Positions 55,859 through 64,000 of a stretch of 64,000 bases of DNA are shown piece by piece. The translations under genes and the position numbers were made by a program. Below the pieces are notes generated by a model that was not told the origin of the DNA, ran no database searches, and saw only the letters and a program-made list of their open reading frames with translations. Source of the stretch: Neoarius graeffei (Eukaryota; Chordata; Actinopteri; Siluriformes; Ariidae). Each line of letters opens with the position of its first letter. Within the stretch, counting starts at the first letter, position 1. Where the stretch lies: contig NC_083592.1 in NCBI RefSeq assembly GCF_027579695.1, positions 33,008,214 through 33,072,213 of the forward strand, read 5' to 3'.

Positions 55859-56589
55859 CTTCCTCTTCCTTGTCCAGCACTGTTGCCGGATCGGGGTCCA
55901 TGTGGACCCTATTCATCCACATGTCATATTAATTGGAGCATAGTTTTACAATTGGATGCCCTTCCTGCTGCAACCCTCCCATTTCTGGGCTTGGGAAACA
56001 GCCATTCACACACATGGGTAATTTAGAGTAGCCAGTTAACCTGACTAACTGGGCAGCACGATGGTGTAGTGGTTAGCACGGTCTCCTCACAGTAAGAAGG
56101 TTCTGGGTTTGAACCCAGTGGCCGGCGAGGGCCTTTCTGTGTGGAGTTTGCATGTTCTCCCCGTGTCCGCATGGGTTTCCTCTGGGTGCTCCAGTTTCCC
56201 CCACAGTCCAAAGACATGCAGGGTAGGTTAATATGGGACAAGCGAGGCACCTAACTCCCAACTGCTCTCCGGGTGCTGTTAGCATGGCTGCCGACTGCTC
56301 TGGGTATATGTGTGTGTGTGTGTGTGTGTGTTCACTGCTTCAGATGGGTTAAATGCAGAGAGGAAATTTCACAAGTGTGTGAAGAATAAAGTTGTTCTTT
56401 CTTCTTTCTTTCTTTAACTGCATGCCTTTGGACTGTGGGGGAAACTGGAGTACCCAGAGGAAACCCACACAGACACGTGAAGAACATACAAACTCCACAC
56501 AGAAAGGCCCCCATCGGCCACTGGGCTCAAACCCAGAACCTTCTTGCTGTGAGGTGACAGTGCTAACCACTGCACCACCGTGCCACCCT
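55859..56589 (-). repeat. SINE (alternative 3' tail) split by another SINE
   Basis: Antisense head at 56417-56587 and tail at 55859-56050 with gatgcccttcctgctgcaac, a different 3' end from the GAGAT type. 15-bp flanks gacagagtaactaat (55844-55858) and gatagagtaactaat (56590-56604) match but for one base. Confidence 0.78.
56051..56413 (+). repeat. SINE with TTC-rich tail, nested in the preceding SINE
   Basis: The same tRNA-like head is joined to a different 3' part (ttcactgcttcagatgggtt, then ttctttcttt). The target repeat is about 5 bp (taact). Confidence 0.75.
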
Positions 56590-56906
56590 GATAGAGTAAC
56601 TAATGTCTTTTTTTTTCATTATACCTGAGTATGTATTTCACTTGCTCCTTCTCAATCACTACTGATGATGTGAACATTTCAGAGGACTGGGCTGAAAAGT
56701 ATCAGCCCAAATGGAGGGAAAAACCAGAGAGTATTTCACTCTTTTTTAAAAATCATCTGACACAGCTGTCACTGGCTACCACAGTCTTGCTTCCTCATAA
56801 CGTTGTCTGTATTCTTCTTACGACCATTATTGATGCTATTGCATTGGTTCACCAAAGTACAAAACAATCCACTTTAAGACAGTGTTAACAGCCAGTAATT
56901 TATTGT

Positions 56907-57288
56907 CTCATCTCATCTCATCTCATCTCATTATCTCTAGCCGCTTTATCCTGTTCTACAGGGTCGCAGGCAAGCTGGAGCCTATCCCAGCTGACTACGG
57001 GCGAAAGGCGGGATACACCCTGGACAAGTCGCCAGGTCATCACAGGGCTGACACATAGACACAGACAACCATTCACACTCACATTCACACCTACGGTCAA
57101 TTTAGAGTCACCAGTTAACCTAACCTGCATGTCTTTGGACTGTGGGGGAAACCGGAGCACCCGGAGGAAACCCACGCGGACACGGGGAGAACATGCAAAC
57201 TCCACACAGAAAGGCCCTCGCTGGCCATGGGGCTCGAACCCAGGACCTTCTTGCTGTGAGGTGACAGCGCTAACCACCGTGCTGCCCC
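56907..57288 (-). repeat. tRNA-derived SINE, GAGAT-tail family
   Basis: Antisense copy with a small deletion in the head (A-box area). It sits beside a partial copy of the 3516-4004 MITE (57289-57357). Confidence 0.88.
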
Positions 57289-57357
57289 TAATGTAGAAGT
57301 CATAAAATAAAAATCTATTACAAAGAAAATAAGGTGTCTCAGACTTTTGCACAGTAT

Positions 57358-58285
57358 GTTTTAATTGGGTTTTACTGTACATAAATAACTCCTCTGCAAG
57401 ACAGTTAGAAGTTACTTTGTTCTGCTAGTTGATTCTGATGGCTAGCTACAAAGTTAAAATATTTCATTAGAATATTTCCGATAAGAATATTGAAAGGAAA
57501 AACTAACCATGAAAGCCTCACAGTCGAGCTACAAATCTACGAACATCTGATTATAAAATATTACTTTTTAAAACTTGGTGTGGTTTGGTTTAAGATGAAA
57601 TGTATTAGTGCTAGTTCATGTGCTAACTTACATCATTTAGCTCACATGATCTAATTCCCTGGTTATATTTTGAGGTGTGATTTTCTGCACAGTCTACAAA
57701 CACATAAGTATTAAAGTTGATTGACTTGGGAATCACAATTTACAGTCTTAACACAAATGTCCTCATATAAAAGCATCATCGTTTCCAACAACATTAAATC
57801 ACCTTTTAAAAGAGTGGATTTGTCCGCTAGGGGGCGATAGTGGTCCAGGGTTTTATCAGCTCCAAGTGCTTGAAGTTATTTCAAACACATACTGCTTATT
57901 AAAATGTTCTCACCTGTTAACTAAGCGAAATACTCTGACATTTTGTGTGTATAATATGTAGTATATATTATGTGCTACAAAATATTATGCAAAATATTAT
58001 GCTTTGTTTTGTTAAATGTTTTGTCTAACTAAAGGCAGCTAGGAGCTGGGCCTATGTTGGGTTGATTAGTTATAATGTGGCATTTCAACACTGTACAAAA
58101 TTCCCTTAGTGTTATTTACCTCACATGAGTCTGAGTACTAAAGAGTGTACAGCACAAAAGTTATGAATCGGTTACATGCAACAGGTGTTTATAAAAAATT
58201 GCCAACAATAAGATCGTACTAGTATAACCACCAGGTGGCGTATTGAAGTCTCTGTGCTACAAGTCTGCCTGCAACTTTAGTCGAG
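57358..58285. other. Intergenic, nothing recognised
   Basis: AT-rich, no supported gene. Confidence 0.5.
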
Positions 58286-58296
58286 ACTGAAGTTAT

Positions 58297-58674
58297 CTCA
58301 TCTCATCTCATTGTCTCTAGCCGCTTTATCCTTCTACAGGGTCGCAGGCAAGCTGGAGCCTATCCCAGCTGACTACGGGCGAAAGGCGGGGTACACCCTG
58401 GACAAGTCGCCAGGTCATCACAGGGCTGACACATAGACACAGACAACCATTCACACTCACATTCACACCTACGGTCAATTTAGAGTCACCAGTTAACCTA
58501 ACCTGCATGTCTTTGGACTGTGGGGGAAACCGGAGCACCCGGAGGAAACCCACGCGGACACGGGGAGAACATGCAAACTCCGCACAGAAAGGCCCTCGCC
58601 GGCCCCGGGGCTCGAACCCAGGACCTTCTTGCTGTGAGGCGACAGCGCTAACCACTACACCACCGTGCCGCCCC
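58297..58674 (-). repeat. tRNA-derived SINE, GAGAT-tail family
   Basis: Full-length antisense copy; duplication actgaagttat at 58286-58296 and 58675-58685. Confidence 0.92.
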
Positions 58675-58785
58675 ACTGAAGTTATTGTATGACATAAACA
58701 ATATTAATATTAGTGCAATAATTGCAGCATTTTGTGTAAATACCTGTTGCATATAACTAATGCATGAATTTCCCCCTCAATAAAA

Positions 58786-59391
58786 CCATCATCACTATTA
58801 TCACCACCACCACCACCACCATTACCACCACCACCATCATCACCACCACCATTACCATCATCATCACCACCACCATTACCATCATCACCACCACCACCAC
58901 CATCATCATCACCACCACCATTACCATCATCACCATCAACATCACCACCACCATTACCATCATCACCACCACCACCATTACCATCACCATCACCACCATC
59001 CCCACCACCATCACCACCATTACCATCATCAACACCATTACCATCACCATCATTATCACCACCACCATTACCATCATCACCATCACCACCACCACCACCA
59101 TCATCACCACCACCATCCCCATCACCACCACCACCACCATCATCACCATCACCACCCTTACCATCATCACCATCACCATTACCGTCATCATCATCACCAC
59201 CATCACCACCACCACCATTACCATCATCACCACCACCATTACCATCATCACCATCACCACTACCGTCATCATCACCACCACCACCATCACCACCACCATC
59301 CCCATCACCACCACCACCACCATCATCATCACCATCACCATCATCACCACTACCGTCATCATCATCACCACCACCACCATTACCATCATCA
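58786..59391. repeat. (ACC/ATC)n trinucleotide array, about 600 bp
   Basis: Irregular mix of ACC, ATC and TTACCATC units. Open in several frames (Thr/Ile on +, Met/Val on -), which are not genes. Confidence 0.95.
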
Positions 59392-59530
59392 CAAAGAGTT
59401 TGAATATCTCATTAATTTCATTATCCGATATGCAAGTTTTTTTTTAAATTCACAGAGTTTTTCCAAATCACTACCTAAGTTCTCACCATTTCTCCTATGA
59501 ATTCTCAACTTAATTCGCTCAGTTTATTCA

Positions 59531-59558
59531 ACAACAACAACAACAACAACAACAACAA
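59531..59558. repeat. (CAA)n microsatellite
   Basis: About nine CAA units. Confidence 0.85.
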
Positions 59559-59897
59559 AAAGTAATAAGCTGTTGAAACATTTGGGTCGTTTTTGCATGA
59601 ATCCTCTGACTAAATATATTTATATCTGTAAACATGTGCACTCCTGTTTGTGTATTTTTATGTAGTTGTCTTTTAACAATTTCCTTTTATATTCCTCACA
59701 TACATTTGTGTCTGTAAATTTGTTCTATACACGCTGCTATTGTTCACCTGAATATTTGCAGGCCTGCTTTTATCCAATAACAAAGAAAATTAAAAATCAC
59801 CATGAGGAGCCATTTTGCTTTGTTTAAAAATCATTTTTAATATAGTTTATAAATATATACAATACATTTTAATACAGAGTAAATAATACATAACTTC

Positions 59898-60247
59898 GGT
59901 GGCACAGTGGGGTAGTGGTTAGCACTGTTGTCTCACAGCAAGAAGGTTCTGGGTTCGAGCCCAGCGGCCGACGAGGGCCTTTCTGTGCAGAGTTTGCATG
60001 TTCTCCCCGTGTCTGTGTGGGTTTCCTCTGGGTGCTCCGGTTTCTCCCACAGTCCAGAGACATGCAGGTTAGGTTAACTGGTGACTCTAAATTGACCGTA
60101 GGTGTGAATATGTGTCAGCCCTGCTGGCGACTTGTCCAGGGTGTACTCCACCTCTCACCCATAGTCAGCTGGGATAGGCTCCAGCTTGCCTGCGACCCTG
60201 TAGAACAGGATACAGCGGCTACAGATAATGGATGTATGGATGGCTGG
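59898..60247 (+). repeat. tRNA-derived SINE, diverged copy
   Basis: 15-bp duplication ataatacataacttc at 59883-59897 and 60248-60262; an internal deletion removes part of the body. Confidence 0.9.
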
Positions 60248-60433
60248 ATAATACATAACTTCATGCATTAAGTTCAAGTTGCTGAAAATTCCATGTGGGT
60301 GACTGATCACCTCCCAGTTACTGGGAAGGTCAAGCTGTTATCCCATCTCTTCCCAGCTGGTAGCCTGAGATAGCTGTAGCTGTTTTCCGGCTTCCTTATT
60401 ATGGACTAAATTATTCACTGAATGTTTGAAACC

Positions 60434-60810
60434 GGCGGCACGGTGGTCTGGTGGTTAGCGCTGTCGCCTCACAGCAAGAAGGTCCGGGTTCGAGCCCCGT
60501 GGCCGGTGAGGGCCTCTCTGTGTGGAGTTTGCATGTTCTCCCCGTGTCCGCGTGGGTTTCCTCCGGGTGCTCCGGTTTCCCCCACAGTCCAAAGACATGC
60601 AGGTTAGGCTAACTGGTGACTCTAAATTGACCGTAGGTGTGAATGTGAGTGTGAATGGTTGTCTGTGTCTATGTGTCAGCCCTGTGATGACCTGGCGACT
60701 TGCCCAGGGTGTACCCCGCCTTTCGCCCGTAGTCAGCTGGGATAGGCTCCAGCTTGCCTGCGACCCTGTAGAACAGGATAAAGCGGCTACAGATAATGAG
60801 ATGAGATGAG
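60434..60810 (+). repeat. tRNA-derived SINE, GAGAT-tail family
   Basis: Full-length copy; duplication atgtttgaaacc at 60422-60433 and 60811-60822. Confidence 0.92.
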
Positions 60811-60912
60811 ATGTTTGAAACCTTCTAACAGTCTTACTATTGTGCACCTTGTAACTTGTGCCTGCAATATAGTATTAGTAGCTGTAATTCAGAAACTTCC
60901 TTTCTGCCAGCT

Positions 60913-61248
60913 CATCTCATCTCATCTCATCTCATCTCATCTCATTATCTCTAGCCACTTTATCCTGTTCTTCAGGGTCGCAGGCAAGCTGGAGCCTATC
61001 CCAGCTGACTACGGGCGAAAGGTGGGGTACACCCTGGACAAGTCGCCAGGTCATCACAGGGCTGACACATAGACACAGACAACCATTCACACTCACATTC
61101 ACACCTACGGTCAATTTAGAGTCACCAGTTAACCTAACCTGCTTGTCTTTGGACTGTGGGGGAAACCGGAGCACCCGGAGGAAACCCACGCGGACATGGG
61201 GAGAACATGCAAACTCCACACAGAAAGGCCCTCGCCACCGTGCCGCCC
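60913..61248 (-). repeat. tRNA-derived SINE, GAGAT-tail family, head deleted
   Basis: Antisense copy; duplication tttctgccagct at 60901-60912 and 61249-61260. Most of the tRNA-like head between the body and accgtgccgccc is deleted. Confidence 0.9.
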
Positions 61249-61287
61249 TTTCTGCCAGCTGGTCTAGAAAAAAAAAGCTAGATTTTT

Positions 61288-61545
61288 CAGCACGGTCGCC
61301 TCACAGCAAGAAGGTTCTGGGTTCAAACCCAGCGGCTGACGAAGGCCTTTCTGCATGGGTTTCGTCCGGGTGCTCCGGTTTCCCCTACAGTCCAAAGACA
61401 TGCAGTTAGGTTAACGTGGGGCTGAAGTGCCCTTGAGCAAGGTACCTGACCCCTGTGTGTGTGTGTGTGTTCACTGCTTCAGATGGGTTAAATGCAGAGG
61501 ATGCTTGAAGTGTGCATGTGACAAATAAAGGTTTCTTCTTAAATA
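61288..61545 (+). repeat. SINE with TTC-rich tail type
   Basis: Partial head, body, then ttcactgcttcagatgggtt and aaataaaggtttcttctt, the tail seen at 56051-56413. Confidence 0.75.
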
Positions 61546-61614
61546 TAATGTCTGAAAGCTGTCTGTGGTGAGAGAGAGAGAGAGAGAGAGACTCATTCCT
61601 TCCTCCTCCCTCGA

Positions 61615-61919
61615 GCCGGAGGGGGCGGGGAAAAAAGTTTCGCGCATGCGCAGTGAGTTGTTTTTCTCACCAAACCTTGGCTTAAAGTGAGCAGAGCGAC
61701 CAAACTCGCTTGTCTTTCATAGCGGACCGCTGAGGACGTGTCTTGTGTCAGAGCCGCGATAACAGCATCCTTTTGCTGTTATTCAGCTCTTGCACATCAA
61801 TGACACTAAACAGTGTTGCGACGTGCTTTTTTCATACGAGATTATTTTCATAGACTTGTGTTTTTTTTTTTCTACAGAATTTTGTACATCATCGAGATTG
61901 TTTTTCTTTTCTTGTCGCC
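61615..61919 (+). promoter_or_regulatory. arrdc3 (gene C) promoter and 5' UTR region
   Basis: GC-box gggggcgggg at 61621-61630 and an NRF1-type palindrome GCGCATGCGC at 61642-61651 lie about 270-300 bp before the ATG, without a TATA box. This is typical of a CpG-type vertebrate promoter. A purine (GA)n run precedes it (61571-61591). Confidence 0.6.
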
Positions 61920-62199
61920 ATGGTGCTAGGAAAAGTCAAGAGCTTCGTTGTAAGCTATGACTGTCACAACGACAGCAATGTCCCTGTCTTCTCCAGCGGG
62001 GACTGTGTCTCAGGAAGAGTCTTCATCGAAGTGACCGGAGAAATCCGTGTCAGGTCTCTGAAAATCCACGCCAAGGGGCTGGCGAAAGTGCGTTGGACTG
62101 AATCGCGAAATGCTGGATCCAACACTGCCTACACTCAGAATTACACAGAAGAAGTGGAGTATCTCAGTCACAAAGACATCCTTATTGGCCATGGAAGAG
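61920..62199 (+). CDS. arrdc3: Gene C: arrestin domain-containing 3, first coding exon
   Basis: ATG at 61920 follows cttgtcgcc. The 93 codons start MVLGKVKSFVVSYDCHNDSN and include VTGEIRVRSLKIHAKGLAKV, RWTESRNAGSNTAYTQNYTE and HKDILIGHGR, ending one base into the next codon at donor gtaaga. The match to vertebrate ARRDC3 is near-complete. The phase (1) equals gene B exon 1. ARRDC3 is an adaptor controlling receptor endocytosis and ubiquitination. The other exons lie right of the window. Which teleost paralogue (a or b) cannot be told. Confidence 0.93.
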
Positions 62200-63905
62200 G
62201 TAAGAATACAATCCTGATGTGTTTCACTGATCATCCATGATCTATTCTCTGTGTACACTTGTTTACAAGTCAACTGGGTGCAGAATGCAACTGTTTAAGC
62301 TTTTTTGCACCACCTACTTTCTTCAGCGTTGACTTTTTTTTCTTCTTACTATATATTAAATAAACTACACTTAAATCCCTTCCAGATCGACTGAGCTTGT
62401 TTTCAGACTGTTTTTTTTTTAATATGCATTATAGTTCTGCTTTAACCCAACTGTCAGAAAGAATGAATGGGCGAGCAAAACCAACGCCAGGCTTCTTATT
62501 GGTTAAGTCAGGTGTTTTTTTTTTTTTTTCTTTCTTTTATTAAATGGAAAAAAAATCCACATGTCAGATCTATTAAAACAAAGGCTAGTTTGCTGCTTTG
62601 ACCCGAATAACTGCAAAAATAACATGTTTACTTGGTGTTTAGCACAATTTCTCCTTTAGTTTCCACCCATTGTTAAAAGCGGTTCAATCCTGTTCTGATG
62701 CAGTACCTGCTCGCGCTCGCTCCTGATTGGCTCACGCCGAAAACGTGTTGTCGATGACTTCACACTTCTGCAGAAAGTGGTACAGACTGTAGCTGCAACT
62801 TTTAAGATAAGGGCCTTTTTATTATCCCATAAGGGGAGATTTTACATTGTTAGAGCAAAGAGAAAAAAGAAGGCAGTGACGGAGTAGTGCAAAAGTACTA
62901 AGGATGTGTATAAAAGAGGAAAATTTTTTTTTTTTTAGAGATTTAAAAAAAAAAATTAACAGGTTTGCAGTGTATTACGCAGGTGGCATTGCACAGGACC
63001 CATGTGTAGCTAGCAGTTCGCTGTTGCACATGGTTTTATATACGGTTTTTTTTTTCTCCCTTGGTACCACCGAATGCATAATAATAAATATTCGCATATT
63101 AAATTTATCATCTTGAAACGAATGCTTAAGTTCTGCAGCCTTGCAAGTGTTTTACTTACACACACACACACACACACAAGCTGTTGGCCGGTCAAACCCA
63201 CAGCAGTGTGAAGAACCGATATCTGTATTCATGTCATTGTGTGGATGTAGATCAGAGCATGTCGAAGGGTTTGTTCACTGTCACTGTTTGTGTAGCTTTA
63301 ATTGTGTAACTGCTTTACGTTTTCGTATATCCATGCTGTCATTGATATATTTTTTTCTGTCATGAAAATGTCTTCTGTTATTTGTATACTGCAATCAATC
63401 CACTAACTGTATCTTTTTTGTAACGTTGAAATATTAATAATAAAATTGAAGTTTAGAAATAGTCGGTTTTCTGTCTGGTTATTGGCGCTGTGTGTGTTTT
63501 ATTCTTGAGTCTGAATTAAAATGAGGGGACATGTTTTCCGTGAGTGCAGGAGGCACAGTGAATGAAGAAAGCTACAGTGGAAAACAGTCAACACGTCTGA
63601 GCTGCAGCTCTTAGTGAACGCTGCACGGCTGTAAGTGCGTAATGCGCGAGGCGGCGCTGAGGCAGCCAGCTCCGGTTTAGGCCGGTCTTCTCCTGTTCGG
63701 CTCTGCTTTTGATTGACAGTTGTGCGCGTGCACGCGGCTTCGGCTGAGCTGGCGGAGCGGAAGTGTGTGTTGAACCTAAAACTATACTGTTTCTTTTTAA
63801 CTTGAGGCTTATAGTTTTAATCGAATATATTGCTTTTTAAACTTTTAATATGGATGTGCTCTGCCCTTTATGAATGTTTCCCATTTTAAAACATACATAC
63901 ATACA
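62200..63905. other. arrdc3 intron 1 (start)
   Basis: No second exon found. It holds homopolymer runs, a (CA)n run at 63159-63178 and, at 63600-63760, a GC-richer stretch with CpGs (gcgcgaggcggcgctgagg, gtgcgcgtgcacgcgg) that could be an internal regulatory region. Confidence 0.5.
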
Positions 63906-64000
63906 TCTCTAGCCGCTTTATCCTTCTACAGGGTCGCAGGCAAGCTGGAGCCTATCCCAGCTGACTACGGGTGAAAGGCGGGGTACACCCTGGACAAGTC
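63906..64000 (-). repeat. tRNA-derived SINE, cut by the window end
   Basis: The antisense tail side (ctctagccgctttatccttc) begins after an (ACAT)n run. Confidence 0.88.

Noticed and set aside
58757-59447. Met/Val-rich (-) and Thr/Ile-rich (+) open frames of over 200 codons.
   Set aside because: They are by-products of the ACC/ATC trinucleotide array.
63600-63760. A second coding exon of arrdc3 in a GC-rich stretch.
   Set aside because: No frame matching the expected ARRDC3 continuation and no suitable acceptor/donor pair.

Overview
The window looks like nuclear DNA of a ray-finned fish. It has spliced vertebrate genes with GT-AG introns, dense Tc1/mariner, hAT and PIF/Harbinger DNA transposons, an RTE/Rex3-type LINE, a Ty3/gypsy-type LTR retrotransposon and about 19 copies of a tRNA-headed SINE with a GAGAT-type tail. 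I cannot place it to order or species from sequence alone.

The genic content is a tandem, same-strand (+) cluster of three arrestin-domain-containing (alpha-arrestin, ARRDC3-like) genes. Gene A (616-2957) has lost its first exons off the left edge; five exons remain. Gene B (14298-40923) is complete: seven exons join in phase into 1392 nt (463 codons plus stop) across 26.6 kb. Gene C is arrdc3 itself; only its promoter region and first coding exon (61920-62199) are inside. Exons 3, 5 and 6 of A and B have identical lengths (61, 97 and 257 nt) and all phases match, so A and B are tandem duplicates. Proteins of this family are membrane-trafficking adaptors that bind NEDD4-type ubiquitin ligases through PPxY motifs. 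Such motifs are visible in the last exons of A and B.

Most of the rest is mobile DNA. 1-546: Tc1-like element. 3516-4004: Tc1-type MITE. 4.0-8.5 kb: old repeats, including a hAT transposase remnant. 8573-11046: Tc1 element with nested insertions. 12062-13706: Tc1/mariner element holding a LINE fragment. Gene B intron 1 (14557-21978): a 1.75 kb ACTAC-type satellite and many transposon relics. Intron 2 (22021-27703): a four-level nest, Tc1 > Tc1 > hAT > hAT, plus a solo LTR. Intron 3 (27765-35557): hAT, a Tc1 with a composite insertion, a mariner MITE with a hairpin, and a SINE beside the exon 4 acceptor. Intron 6 (36685-40389): palindromic elements and a SINE split by a Harbinger-like MITE. 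41124-42640: Tc1. 44945-54004: a Tc1 copy that swallowed both a Rex3-like LINE (46065-48592) and a complete LTR retrotransposon (49042-53946). 54-61.6 kb: SINE-rich spacer with a 600-bp ACC/ATC array.

The most notable items are: an in-frame stop in gene A followed by a 54-codon open extension that still carries PPSY and a C-terminus like gene B's; an LTR retrotransposon with gypsy-type proteins but copia-like order (integrase before reverse transcriptase), identical LTRs and a tRNA-Phe primer site; a shared 3' tail between the SINE and the LINE; and the transposon nest. I found no new defence or metabolic system, tRNA, rRNA or CRISPR. All element boundaries and duplications were read by eye.
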